From: DATKPC01 sp035524275
Lineage (GTDB): Bacteria; Pseudomonadota; Gammaproteobacteria; Burkholderiales; Burkholderiaceae_F
NCBI GenBank assembly: GCA_035524275.1
Contig: DATKPC010000041.1
Location: 1-64,000 of the forward strand
Length of the DNA stretch: 64,000 nucleotides
Direction: 5' to 3'
The position numbers and the translations under genes were made by a program. A model generated the notes under the pieces. That model saw only the letters and a list, made by a program, of their open reading frames with translations, was not told the origin of the DNA and searched no databases. Positions 52,278-61,080 of this stretch are shown in pieces; position 1 is the stretch's first letter; every line of letters begins with the position of its first letter.

Positions 52278-52835
52278 ATGCTGCGCCTGACGCGACTGAT
52301 CGACGGCGCGCCGGCTTCCGCGGCGCTCGCCGGCGCCGTGACGTTGCGGCTCGGCTGGGACGAGCGTTCGCGCAGCCGCCTGGCCTTGCTGCTCGACAGC
52401 GGCGAAGCGGTCGCCGTATCGCTGCCGCGGGGCACCCGGCTGCGTTCCGGCGCGGTGCTCGCGTCCGACGATGGACGCTTCGCGATGGTCGAGGCGGCGC
52501 CGCAGAGGCTGCTGCGCGTGCGCGCCGGATCGACGCTCCAGCTGATGCGCGCGGTCTATCACCTGGCGAACCGCCATGTCGCCGCCCAGATCGGCGACGA
52601 CCACGTGCTGATCGAGCCGGACGCGGTGCTGGCCGCGATGCTGGCGCGCCTCGGCGCGACGGTCGAGGAGATCGAGTCGCCCTTCGAACCGGAGCCGGGC
52701 GCCTATGACGGCGCGGCGCACGCGCACCGGCACGGCGACGGCGCCGCGGCGGCGGACATCGACGAGGTTTCGGCGACGCTGGGCGAGCAGCTCTCGATCG
52801 AGGCGCATCGCCGGCGGGCGCCGGAGCGACGCTGA
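52278..52835 (+). CDS. ureE: Urease accessory protein UreE (nickel chaperone)
   Basis: This 185-residue protein delivers nickel to the UreDFG-apourease complex. The family core YHLANRHVAAQIG contains the interface nickel ligand His100. The C-terminal part has only a modest His cluster (AHAHRHGDG) rather than the long polyHis tail of Klebsiella, followed by a weakly conserved extension (DIDEVSATLGEQLSIEAHR). Three bases separate it from ureF. Confidence 0.92.
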   Translation: MLRLTRLIDGAPASAALAGAVTLRLGWDERSRSRLALLLDSGEAVAVSLPRGTRLRSGAVLASDDGRFAMVEAAPQRLLRVRAGSTLQLMRAVYHLANRHVAAQIGDDHVLIEPDAVLAAMLARLGATVEEIESPFEPEPGAYDGAAHAHRHGDGAAAADIDEVSATLGEQLSIEAHRRRAPERR

Positions 52836-52838
52836 TCC

Positions 52839-53537
52839 GTGGACGCCGCGCCGGCCGTCGCGGGCCTGGACAAGCTGCTTGCGCTGCTGCATCTGGCCAG
52901 CCCCGCGCTGCCGGTCGGCGGGTTCGCCTATTCGCAGGGCCTGGAGAAGGCGATCGAGGACGGCGTGGTCGCCGACGAGGGCGCTGCGCTGCGCTGGATC
53001 GGAGACCTGCTCGAGCACGTGCTCGCCCGGGCCGAGGCGCCGCTGTGGCTCCGCGCCTACGCCGCGACGCGCGACGCGGACGACGCGCGCTTCGCGACGA
53101 TCGATCGGGAGCTTCTGGCGATCCGCGAGACCGCGGAGCTGCGGGCCGAGACGCGGCAGATGGCGGCCTCGCTGCAGCGTGCCCTCGCGGCGCTGGGGCT
53201 GCCGTCGGCGCAGCGCGAGATCGGGGCCTATCCGGCCGCCTTTGCACGGGCCTGCGCGGCCCTGGATACCGGGGCCGAGGCCGGTCTTGCCGCCTACCTG
53301 TGGGCCTGGCTCGAGAACCAGGTGCTCGCCGTCGTCAAATGCGTGCCGCTCGGGCAGCAGGCGGGCCAGCGACTGCTCCACCAGCTGCGGCCGGCGATCG
53401 CGCGGACGGTGGTCCGGGCGCGCGCCCTCGACGTCGCGGGCGACGGCCGCGACGAGGTGCCGGGCGCGGCGGGCATCGGTTTCGCCATCACTTGCGCCGC
53501 CCACGAGACCCAATACTCCAGGCTGTTCCGGTCGTGA
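52839..53537 (+). CDS. ureF: Urease accessory protein UreF
   Basis: This 232-residue all-helical protein is the GTPase-gating partner of UreD and UreG. It has LLALLHLASPALPVGGFAYS (about 12-31), WAWLENQVLAVVKCVPLGQQ and the C-terminal THETQYSRLFRS-like end (AAHETQYSRLFRS). It starts with GTG, 3 bases after the ureE stop. Confidence 0.93.
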   Translation: MDAAPAVAGLDKLLALLHLASPALPVGGFAYSQGLEKAIEDGVVADEGAALRWIGDLLEHVLARAEAPLWLRAYAATRDADDARFATIDRELLAIRETAELRAETRQMAASLQRALAALGLPSAQREIGAYPAAFARACAALDTGAEAGLAAYLWAWLENQVLAVVKCVPLGQQAGQRLLHQLRPAIARTVVRARALDVAGDGRDEVPGAAGIGFAITCAAHETQYSRLFRS

Positions 53538-53602
53538 CGTCGCGGCGCGACAACGACCGCGAATCGGCGAGAATTCGGGCTGGCGACCTTCCTGGCGAGA
53601 CC

Positions 53603-54223
53603 ATGAGCAACGAAGCATCCCAGCCGCTGCGCGTCGGCGTCGGCGGCCCCGTCGGTTCCGGCAAGACGACCCTCGTCGAGGTCCTGTGCAAGCGGATGCG
53701 CGAGCGCCATCGCCTCGCGGTCGTCACGAACGACATCTACACGCGCGAGGACGAGCGGCTGCTCGTCGCCGCGCAGGCGCTGGCGCCGGAGCGGATCATG
53801 GGCGTCGAGACCGGCGGGTGCCCGCACACGGCCATCCGCGAGGACGCGTCGATCAACCTGGAGGCGGTGGACCGGATGTGCCGCCGCTTCCCGGACCTCG
53901 ACCTCATCTTCATCGAGTCCGGCGGCGACAACCTGGCGGCGACGTTCAGCCCGGAGCTGTCGGACCTCACGCTTTACGTCATCGACGTCGCCGGCGGCGA
54001 GAAGATACCGCGCAAGGGCGGGCCCGGCATCACGAAGTCGGACCTTCTCGTCATCAACAAGATCGACCTGGCGCCCCACGTCGGCGCCTCGCTGGACGTG
54101 ATGCGCGCCGACACCGAGCGCATGCGCGGCGGCCGGCCGTACGTGATGACCAACCTGAAGAGCGGCGACGGGGTGGATCGCGTCGTCGACTTCATCGTCG
54201 CGCGCGGGGCGCTGGCCGCATGA
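53603..54223 (+). CDS. ureG: Urease accessory GTPase UreG
   Basis: This 206-residue SIMIBI-class GTPase energises nickel insertion into urease. The P-loop is GPVGSGKT (15-22), the metal-binding CPH motif is Cys73-His75 (ETGGCPHTAIRED), and ESGGDNLAATFSPELSD plus NKIDLAP follow. The ATG at 53603 is chosen from homology; longer in-frame starts inside ureF are spurious. The stop overlaps the next gene by 4 bases. Confidence 0.95.
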   Translation: MSNEASQPLRVGVGGPVGSGKTTLVEVLCKRMRERHRLAVVTNDIYTREDERLLVAAQALAPERIMGVETGGCPHTAIREDASINLEAVDRMCRRFPDLDLIFIESGGDNLAATFSPELSDLTLYVIDVAGGEKIPRKGGPGITKSDLLVINKIDLAPHVGASLDVMRADTERMRGGRPYVMTNLKSGDGVDRVVDFIVARGALAA

Positions 54224-54867
54224 AGCTCCTGATCGTCCCCGTGACGCCGTTCCAGCAGAACTGCAGCCTGCTCGTCTGCGAGGACACCGGCAAGGCGGCC
54301 GTCTTCGATCCGGGGGGCGACCTCGACCGCATCGATGCGGCGCTGGCAAAGACCGGCGCGACGCTGCAGAAGGTCTTCCTGACGCACGGGCACATCGATC
54401 ACTGCGGCCAGGCGGCGATCTACGCGAAGCGGCACGGCGTGCCGCTCGAAGGGCCGCACGTCGACGATCGCTTCTGGATCCAGCAATTGGGAATGCAGTC
54501 GGTGCGCTTCGGTTTCCCCAAGCTGCAGCCCTTCGAGCCGGACCGATGGTTCGTCGACGGCGACGTCGCCGAATTCGGTGCGCGGCGTCTCGACGTGATC
54601 CACTGCCCGGGCCATACGCCGGGCCACGTCGTCTTCTTCGACCGGGACGCGCGCCTGGCGATCGTCGGCGACGTGCTGTTCAACGGCTCGATCGGTCGCA
54701 CGGACTTCCCGCGCGGCAATCACGAGGACCTGGTCCGCTCGATCCGGACCCGCCTCTTCCCGCTCGGCGACGACGTGCGCTTCGTCCCGGGGCACGGGCC
54801 GATGTCCACGTTCGGCGACGAGCGCCGCGACAACCCGTTCGTCGGGGACGGCGCGACGGCGCACTGA
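54220..54867 (+). CDS. MBL fold hydrolase, glyoxalase II-like (YcbL type)
   Basis: This 215-residue protein has the motif THGHIDHCGQ with His56, His58, Asp60 and His61, HCPGHTPGHVVFFD, the bridging Asp in GDVLFNGSIGRTDFP, and VPGHGPMSTFGDER near the end. This is the YcbL subgroup of type II glyoxalases, which hydrolyse S-lactoylglutathione or related thioesters. It overlaps ureG by 4 bases, so it belongs to the same transcript although no role in urea use is known. Confidence 0.87.
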   Translation: MKLLIVPVTPFQQNCSLLVCEDTGKAAVFDPGGDLDRIDAALAKTGATLQKVFLTHGHIDHCGQAAIYAKRHGVPLEGPHVDDRFWIQQLGMQSVRFGFPKLQPFEPDRWFVDGDVAEFGARRLDVIHCPGHTPGHVVFFDRDARLAIVGDVLFNGSIGRTDFPRGNHEDLVRSIRTRLFPLGDDVRFVPGHGPMSTFGDERRDNPFVGDGATAH

Positions 54868-54911
54868 GCCCGCGGTCTTGACGGTGATCCTGATGCCCGG
54901 ATCGGGGTCAC

Positions 54912-54932
54912 CGCCGCGCGAACGGCGCGGCG
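54912..54932. terminator. GC-rich hairpin between convergent ycbL-like gene and gatB
   Basis: CGCCGCGC (54912-54919) and GCGCGGCG (54925-54932) form an 8-bp perfect stem with a GAACG loop in the 102-base convergent gap. It lacks a T run on either strand, but its position suits a bidirectional transcription end for the urt-ure block and gatCAB. Confidence 0.4.
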
Positions 54933-54969
54933 CGATTCGGTGCGGCAACCCGAAGATCGAGCCGGCCGG

Positions 54970-56424
54970 CTACGACCCGGCGAGCTTCCGGCGCAGGATC
55001 TCGTTGACCTGCTGCGGGTTCGCCTTGCCGCGCGTGGCCTTCATCGCCTGGCCGACCAGCGCATTGAACGCCTTTTCCTTGCCGGCGCGATATTCGCCGA
55101 CCGCGACCGGATTGGCCGCGAGCACGTCGTCGACCAGTTTCTCGATCGCGCTGGCGTCGGTGATCTGCTGCAGGCCGCGCGCCGCGATGATCTCGTCGGC
55201 GGACGCGCCGGCGCGCTCCCACAGCGCGGCGAAAACCTCCTTGGCGATCTTCTGGTTGATCGTGCCGTCGCCGACGCGGCGGATCAGTGCGCCGAGCTGC
55301 TGGGCGCTGACCGGCGCCTCCTCGATCGGCAACTGCGCTTCGTTGAGCGCCGCCGACACTTCGCCCATGATCCAGTTGGCCGCCGCCTTGCGGTCGCCGG
55401 CGGCTGCGGCGACCTCTTCGTAGTACCGCGCCATGCCGTGCGACGCGGTCAGCACCGACGCGTCGTACTCCGGCAGCCCGTGCTCGCGGACGAGGCGCTC
55501 GCGCATCGCGGACGGGAGCTCCGGCATCTCGGACCGCACGGCCTCGACCCAGGACGCGGCGACCTCGAGCGGCAGCAGGTCCGGGTCCGGGAAGTAGCGA
55601 TAGTCCATCGCGTCCTCCTTGCTGCGCATCGACCGCGTCTCGTCGCGATTGGGGTCGTAGAGGCGCGTTTCCTGGACCACGCGGCCGCCGTCCTCGATCA
55701 ACTCGATCTGGCGGCGCGCCTCGTGCTCGATCGCCTGCTGCAGGAAGCGGAAGCTGTTGAGGTTCTTGATCTCGACCCGCGTGCCGTAGCTCGGATCGCC
55801 GGCCGGCCGGACCGACACGTTGGCGTCGCAACGGAAGCTGCCTTCCTGCATGTTGCCGTCGCAGATCCGCAGCCAGACGACCAGCGCATGCAGCGCGCGC
55901 GCGTAGGCCACCGCTTCGTCGCTGGAGCGCATGTCGGGTTCCGAGACGATCTCCAGCAGCGGCGTGCCGGCGCGGTTGAGGTCGATCCCGGACCATTGCG
56001 CGTAGTCCTCGTGCAGCGACTTGCCGGCGTCCTCCTCCAGGTGCGCGCGCGTCAGCCGCACGGTCCGCGCGTACGGCGCGGCGCCGCGCGGGGCGACGAC
56101 GACGGCCATCGTGCCGCCCTGGACGACGGGGATCTCGTACTGGCTGATCTGGTAGCCCTTGGGCAGGTCGGGGTAGAAGTAGTTCTTCCGCGCGAAGATC
56201 GACCGCGGCGCGATCGTCGCGCCGACGGCGAGCCCGAAGCGGATCGCGCAGTCGACGGCCGCCCGGTTGAGCACCGGAAGCACGCCCGGCAACGCGAGGT
56301 CGACGACGCTCGCCTGCGTGTTCGGCGCCGCGCCGAAGGCCGTCGGCGCCGTCGAGAAGATTTTCGATCGCGTCGCCAGCTGCACGTGCGTTTCCAGGCC
56401 GACGACGATTTCCCACTGGGTCAT
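54970..56424 (-). CDS. gatB: Asp-tRNA(Asn)/Glu-tRNA(Gln) amidotransferase subunit B
   Basis: This 484-residue protein is the tRNA-binding and kinase subunit of GatCAB. It opens MTQWEIVVGLETHVQLAT, has RKNYFYPDLPKGYQISQYE and SEPDMRSSDEAVAYARALH, and ends with the YqeY-like tail (MKATRGKANPQQVNEILRRK). The enzyme converts misacylated Glu-tRNA-Gln or Asp-tRNA-Asn to the correct amide form. The start at 56424 agrees with homology. It is the last gene of the gatCAB operon, 11 bases after gatA. Confidence 0.96.
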   Translation of the reverse strand: MTQWEIVVGLETHVQLATRSKIFSTAPTAFGAAPNTQASVVDLALPGVLPVLNRAAVDCAIRFGLAVGATIAPRSIFARKNYFYPDLPKGYQISQYEIPVVQGGTMAVVVAPRGAAPYARTVRLTRAHLEEDAGKSLHEDYAQWSGIDLNRAGTPLLEIVSEPDMRSSDEAVAYARALHALVVWLRICDGNMQEGSFRCDANVSVRPAGDPSYGTRVEIKNLNSFRFLQQAIEHEARRQIELIEDGGRVVQETRLYDPNRDETRSMRSKEDAMDYRYFPDPDLLPLEVAASWVEAVRSEMPELPSAMRERLVREHGLPEYDASVLTASHGMARYYEEVAAAAGDRKAAANWIMGEVSAALNEAQLPIEEAPVSAQQLGALIRRVGDGTINQKIAKEVFAALWERAGASADEIIAARGLQQITDASAIEKLVDDVLAANPVAVGEYRAGKEKAFNALVGQAMKATRGKANPQQVNEILRRKLAGS

Positions 56425-56435
56425 GGCGGCGGCGC

Positions 56436-57896
56436 TCAGAAGCCGGGCGGCACGCGGCGGTGCCAGTCGGTCGCGAGCTGGTACTGGTGCGCGACCCCGA
56501 GGAGCTTCGCCTCCTCGAAGTGGTTCGCCATCAGCTGCAGCCCGACCGGGCGGTCGTGCGCGCCGAAGCCGCACGGGATGCTCATCGTCGGGATCCCGGC
56601 GAGCGATCCCGGCACGGTGTACAGGTCGGCGAGGTACATCGAGACCGGGTCGGCCGACTTCTCGCCGAAACCGAACGCGACGCTCGTCGTCACCGGCCCG
56701 GCGATGACGTCGCAGGTCGCGAAGGCGCGCTGCAGTTCGTCGGCGATCAGGCGCCGGACCTGCCCCGCCTTGATGAAGTAGGCGTCGTAGTAGCCGTGCG
56801 ACAGCACGTAGGTGCCCACGAGGATGCGCCGCTTCGGCTCGGCGCCGAAGCCCTCGGCGCGCGAGCGCTTGATCATGTCGGCGATGTCGCCGTAGTCGCG
56901 CGCGCGGTGCCCGTAGCGCACGCCGTCGAATCGCGCCAGGTTGCTCGAGGCCTCCGCCGGCGCGATCACGTAGTAGACGGGGATCCCGAGCTCCGCCGTC
57001 GGCAGCGCGATGTCCACCAGCGTCGCGCCGAGGCGTTCGTAGTCGCGCAGCGCCTCGCGAACCGCTCGCTCGACGTCGGGCGACAGGCCGGCGCCGAAGA
57101 ATTCGCGCGGCACGCCGATCTTCATCCCGCGGACCGGGCGCGCCAGGTCGCGCGCGAAATCCTCCGCCGGGCGATCGACGCTCGTCGAATCCTTCGGGTC
57201 GAAGCCGAGCATCGCGTTGAAGACGAGCGCGCAGTCCTCGGCCGTCTGCGTCATCAGCCCGGCCGTGTCCAGGCTCGAGGCGAACGCGATCATCCCCCAG
57301 CGCGACGGGCGGCCGTAGGTCGGCTTGGTCCCGGTGATCCCGGTGAACGCCGCCGGCTCGCGGATCGAGCCGCCGGTGTCCGTCGCGGTCGCCACCGGCG
57401 CCAGGCGCGCCGCGACCGCCGCCGACGAGCCGCCGGACGAGCCACCGGGGACCGCACGGGCGTCCCACGGATTGAGCACGTTGCCGTAGGCGCTGTTCTC
57501 GTTGCTGGAGCCCATCGCGAACTCGTCGCAGTTGAGCTTGCCCAGGCAGACCATGCCCGCGGCGGCCAGGTTCTCGACGACGGTCGCGTCGAACGGGCTC
57601 ATGTAGCCTTCGAGCATCCGGCTGGCCGCCGTCGACGCCCAGTCGCGCGTCACGAAGATGTCCTTGTGCGCCACCGGGACGCCCAGCAGCGGACCGTCTT
57701 CGCCGCGCGCGCGCCGCGCATCGGCGGCGCGCGCCTGGGCGAGCGTGACTTCCGGCCGGCGATCGAGGTAGGCATTGAGTTGCGGATGTCGCTCGGCCCG
57801 GTCGAGATACAGCTGCGCCAGTTCGACGGCCGAGACCTCGCGCTTCGCGAGCAGGCGACCGAGTTGCGCGACCGTCGCGTGCGCGATCCCGGTCAT
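56436..57896 (-). CDS. gatA: Asp-tRNA(Asn)/Glu-tRNA(Gln) amidotransferase subunit A
   Basis: This 486-residue amidase releases ammonia from glutamine for GatB. The Ser-cisSer-Lys triad is present as Lys78 (PVAHKDIF), Ser153 (PGGSSGGSSAA) and Ser177 (TDTGGSIREPA). The start (ATG 57896) overlaps the gatC stop by 4 bases. Length and motifs are typical. Confidence 0.96.
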   Translation of the reverse strand: MTGIAHATVAQLGRLLAKREVSAVELAQLYLDRAERHPQLNAYLDRRPEVTLAQARAADARRARGEDGPLLGVPVAHKDIFVTRDWASTAASRMLEGYMSPFDATVVENLAAAGMVCLGKLNCDEFAMGSSNENSAYGNVLNPWDARAVPGGSSGGSSAAVAARLAPVATATDTGGSIREPAAFTGITGTKPTYGRPSRWGMIAFASSLDTAGLMTQTAEDCALVFNAMLGFDPKDSTSVDRPAEDFARDLARPVRGMKIGVPREFFGAGLSPDVERAVREALRDYERLGATLVDIALPTAELGIPVYYVIAPAEASSNLARFDGVRYGHRARDYGDIADMIKRSRAEGFGAEPKRRILVGTYVLSHGYYDAYFIKAGQVRRLIADELQRAFATCDVIAGPVTTSVAFGFGEKSADPVSMYLADLYTVPGSLAGIPTMSIPCGFGAHDRPVGLQLMANHFEEAKLLGVAHQYQLATDWHRRVPPGF

Positions 57897-58180
57897 TCGA
57901 TGACCTTCGGAACGAGGAACAGGCCGGCGTCCTGCTGCGGCGCGTTGCGCAGGTTGGCTTCGCGGTCGACCGGCGGCCCGACGGCGTCGTCGCGCAGGCG
58001 TTGGCATCCGCCGAGGGGATGGCCCATCGGCTCGACGCCGGCGGTGTCGATGCGCTGCATCCGCTCGATCATCGCGAAGATGTCGTTGAGCTGCGCGAGC
58101 GTCGCCTCGGCCTCGCGATCGTCGATCCGGATCCGCGCCAGGTGGGCGATGCGGTGGACGTCTTCGATCTTCAGTGACAT
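57893..58180 (-). CDS. gatC: Asp-tRNA(Asn)/Glu-tRNA(Gln) amidotransferase subunit C
   Basis: This 95-residue subunit stabilises GatA on GatB. It starts MSLKIEDVHRIAHLARI, contains LNDIFAMIERMQRIDTAGVEPM and ends GLFLVPKVIE, all family marks. It is the first gene of gatCAB and divergent from mreB. The longer frame to 58330 is unsupported. Confidence 0.94.
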   Translation of the reverse strand: MSLKIEDVHRIAHLARIRIDDREAEATLAQLNDIFAMIERMQRIDTAGVEPMGHPLGGCQRLRDDAVGPPVDREANLRNAPQQDAGLFLVPKVIE

Positions 58181-58324
58181 GGGACTTGGCGGGCGGCGTG
58201 GAAGTCGCGCAACCGGCTCGGGGAACCCGGCGACGGCTGCGGTCTCGTCCGGCGCCGCGACCTTGGCGGTGCGAAAGGCGCATGCGCGCAGGCGCCGCGG
58301 CCATGGCGCGGGAGCGAAGTAGTC

Positions 58325-58330
58325 TATCAT
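58325..58330 (+). promoter_or_regulatory. -10-like element for the mre operon
   Basis: TATCAT (5 of 6) lies in the only AT-rich patch of the 288-base gatC/mreB gap, 138 bases before the mreB ATG. The same patch read on the minus strand gives TAGACT and could serve gatC. No convincing -35 was found, and the remaining gap shows no gene. Confidence 0.3.
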
Positions 58331-58468
58331 TGCAGCACATCGCCGGCGGGCGGGTGCGTGGGCCGCGCGACGGCCGCCGCCCCGCCGCGGCTCCGCGACG
58401 CGCGGCCTGCCGACGCGTCGATTCCCCCGGCTTCACCGGCCCACCGCGGCCTGCGAGACGCGCGCCTC

Positions 58469-59512
58469 ATGTTCGGTTTTCTCCGCAGCTACTTCTCCTC
58501 CGATCTCGCGATCGACCTCGGCACGGCCAACACCCTGATCTACGTCCGCGGCAAGGGCATCGTGCTCAACGAGCCCTCCGTGGTCGCGATCGCCCGCGAG
58601 GGCGGCCCGCACGCGAAGGAGGTCGTGCGTGCCGTCGGGCTCGAGGCCAAGCAGATGCTCGGGCGGGTGCCCGGCAACATCGACGCCATCCGCCCGATGA
58701 AGGACGGCGTCATCGCCAACTTCACGGTGACGGAGCAGATGCTCAAGCATTTCATCCGCGCCGTACACCCCTCGAGCCTGCTGGCGCCGAACCCGCGGAT
58801 CATCATCTGCGTGCCCTGCGGCTCGACGCAGGTCGAGCGGCGCGCCATCAAGGAATCGGCGGAGGCGGCCGGCGCGAGCCACGTCTACCTGATCGAGGAG
58901 CCGATGGCCGCCGCGCTCGGTGCCGGCCTGCCGGTCGCGGAGGCCTCCGGCTCGATGGTCGTGGACATCGGCGGCGGCACGACGGAAGTCGGCGTGATCT
59001 CCCTCGGCGGGATGGTCTACAAGGGCAGCGTCCGCGTCGGCGGCGACAAGTTCGACGAGGCGATCATCAACTACATCCGCCGCAACTACGGCATGCTGAT
59101 CGGCGAGCCGACGGCCGAGCAGATCAAGAAGGAGATCGGCTCCGCGTTCCCGGGCTCCGAGGTCCGCGAGATGGAGGTCAAGGGGCGCAACCTCTCCGAG
59201 GGCATCCCGCGCAGCTTCACCGTGTCGAGCAACGAGATCCTGGAAGCGCTGACCGATCCGCTCAACCAGATCGTCTCGGCGGTCAAGAGCGCGCTGGAGC
59301 AGACGCCGCCGGAGCTCGGCGCCGACATCGCGGAGCGCGGGATGATGCTGACCGGGGGCGGCGCGCTGCTGCGCGACCTCGACCGCCTGCTGATGGAGGA
59401 GACCGGGCTGCCGGTGATCGTCGCCGACGATCCCCTGACCTGCGTCGTGCGCGGCTGCGGCGTGGCCCTCGAGCGCATCGAGAAGCTCGGTTCGGTGTTC
59501 ACGGCCGGCTGA
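58469..59512 (+). CDS. mreB: Rod shape-determining protein MreB
   Basis: This 347-residue actin homologue forms membrane-bound filaments that guide lateral wall synthesis. It has the opening MFGFLRSYFSSDLAIDLGTA (phosphate 1 loop DLGTANT), VVDIGGGTTEVGVISLGG (phosphate 2) and LTGGGALLRDLDRLL (adenosine motif). The N-terminal FLRSYF stretch is the likely membrane-binding amphipathic segment. The ATG at 58469 fits the family length (347); the longer upstream frame is not supported. Confidence 0.97.
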   Translation: MFGFLRSYFSSDLAIDLGTANTLIYVRGKGIVLNEPSVVAIAREGGPHAKEVVRAVGLEAKQMLGRVPGNIDAIRPMKDGVIANFTVTEQMLKHFIRAVHPSSLLAPNPRIIICVPCGSTQVERRAIKESAEAAGASHVYLIEEPMAAALGAGLPVAEASGSMVVDIGGGTTEVGVISLGGMVYKGSVRVGGDKFDEAIINYIRRNYGMLIGEPTAEQIKKEIGSAFPGSEVREMEVKGRNLSEGIPRSFTVSSNEILEALTDPLNQIVSAVKSALEQTPPELGADIAERGMMLTGGGALLRDLDRLLMEETGLPVIVADDPLTCVVRGCGVALERIEKLGSVFTAG

Positions 59513-59547
59513 GGGCCGGCGCCGACCCGGCCGTCGCCGGGATGCCG

Positions 59548-60456
59548 ATGGAACTCGGACCCCCGCCACTCTTCAACCAGGGCGTGCCGGCGCGGGTCCG
59601 CCTCGGCATCCTGGCGCTGCTGTCGATCGTCCTGCTCGTCGTCGACGCGAGGCTGCGCGCGCTCGACGCGGTTCGGCAGGGCCTGGAGGTCGTCCTCTAC
59701 CCGCTGGAGCGCGCGCTCCTGTGGCCGCGCGACGCGTTCCGCGACGCCGCGGGGTACCTCTCGAGCGTCGCCAGCCTGACGCGCGAGAACGACCAGCTGC
59801 GGCGCGCGGCGCTGGAGTACGCGGACAAGGGCCTCGCGACGCAGCAGCTGCAGGCGGAGAACGCGCGGCTGCGCAGCCTGCTCGCGCTGCGCGACCGCGT
59901 CGCCGTCCGCTCGACGCCGGTCCAGGTCCTGTACGAATCGCGCGACCGCTTCACCCGCAAGGTCGTCGTCGATCGCGGCGGCGGCGCGGGCATCACGGCC
60001 GGCTCCGCGGTGATCGACGATGCCGGCGTGATCGGCCAGGTGACGCGCGTCTATCCATTGACCGCCGAAGTCACGCTGCTCACCGACAAGGACCAGTCGA
60101 TCCCGGTCGTCGTCCTTCGCAACGGCCTGCGCGCCGTCGCCTACGGGGGCGAGGAACCCGGGTCGCTGGAGCTGCGCTACATGGCGCCCGGCGCGGACAT
60201 CGTCAACGGCGACGTCGTCGCGACGTCGGGGATCGACGGCGTCTTTCCTCCCGGGATGCCGGTGGCGCGCGTCGAACGCGTCGAGCGCGACGCGGGCGAG
60301 CAGTTCGCCCACGTCGTCCTGCGCCCGGTCGGCGGCGTCGACCGGCACACGGTCGTCCTCGTGCTGTCCGTCGACGACGCGACGCGCCCGCCCGCGCCGG
60401 AGCCGGCGCGGCCGGAGCGCGGCGAACGCGACGCGCGCAAGGGGGCACGCCGTTGA
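59548..60456 (+). CDS. mreC: Rod shape-determining protein MreC
   Basis: This 302-residue periplasmic scaffold has a single N-terminal helix (about 18-36), a coiled coil (about 65-110, rich in LTRENDQLRR and LQAENARLRSL) and the beta domains with GAGITAGSAVIDDAGVIGQV. ATG 59548 is preferred over 59542 because GGG then lies six bases upstream and betaproteobacterial MreC begins ME-x-x-PPPLF. The last 30 residues are a charged Pro/Arg-rich tail. The stop overlaps the mreD start. Confidence 0.94.
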   Translation: MELGPPPLFNQGVPARVRLGILALLSIVLLVVDARLRALDAVRQGLEVVLYPLERALLWPRDAFRDAAGYLSSVASLTRENDQLRRAALEYADKGLATQQLQAENARLRSLLALRDRVAVRSTPVQVLYESRDRFTRKVVVDRGGGAGITAGSAVIDDAGVIGQVTRVYPLTAEVTLLTDKDQSIPVVVLRNGLRAVAYGGEEPGSLELRYMAPGADIVNGDVVATSGIDGVFPPGMPVARVERVERDAGEQFAHVVLRPVGGVDRHTVVLVLSVDDATRPPAPEPARPERGERDARKGARR

Positions 60457-61061
60457 AGCGGCTGCGCGACTGGTTCGGCAGCGACGCCGGCGGCCCCGAC
60501 GCCGGCATCTCGCGCGCGCCGGAGACGGTCGACCTGGCCGGCGGGCGCAGCTATCGCCCGGAGGCGCTGCTGCGACCGGTCAATCCGGCCTTCATCTGGG
60601 CGTCGTTGTTCGGCGCGCTCCTGCTCGACCTCCTGCCGTGGGGACCGACGATCCCGGCGCCCGACTTCGTCGCGCTGGCGCTGGTCTTCTGGAACGTGCA
60701 GCAGCCGCGGCGCGTCGGCATGGCGACGGCCTTCGTGTTCGGGCTGCTGATCGACGTCCACGACGGCGCGCTGTTCGGCCAGCACGCGCTCGCGTACACG
60801 CTGCTGTCGTACGGCGCGATCTCGCTGCACCGGCGCATCCGCTGGTTCCCGGTGCTGGGCCAGGTGCCGCACGTGCTGCCGCTGCTGCTCGTGGCGCAGG
60901 TCGCGTCCCTCGCCGTGCGGATGTCGGTCGGCGGGCCGTTCCCCGGCTGGGGCTATTTCCTGCAGAGCGTCGTGGGCGCCCTGCTGTGGCCGTTCGCGAG
61001 CTGGCTGCTGCTCGTGCCGCAGCGCCGCCCGATCGAGCGCGACGCCACGCGGCCGCTGTAG
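60453..61061 (+). CDS. mreD: Rod shape-determining protein MreD
   Basis: This 202-residue membrane protein has five to six hydrophobic segments (about 48-66, 70-90, 95-110, 116-128, 140-165, 170-190) and the FGLLIDVHDGALFGQHALAY motif of MreD. It starts with TTG in a 4-base overlap (TTGA) with the mreC stop, with a G-rich ribosome site just upstream. A hydrophilic N-terminal extension of about 45 residues is longer than in the 160-175-residue archetype. Confidence 0.9.
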   Translation: MKRLRDWFGSDAGGPDAGISRAPETVDLAGGRSYRPEALLRPVNPAFIWASLFGALLLDLLPWGPTIPAPDFVALALVFWNVQQPRRVGMATAFVFGLLIDVHDGALFGQHALAYTLLSYGAISLHRRIRWFPVLGQVPHVLPLLLVAQVASLAVRMSVGGPFPGWGYFLQSVVGALLWPFASWLLLVPQRRPIERDATRPL

Positions 61062-61080
61062 CGGCGGTGGACGGACCGCG

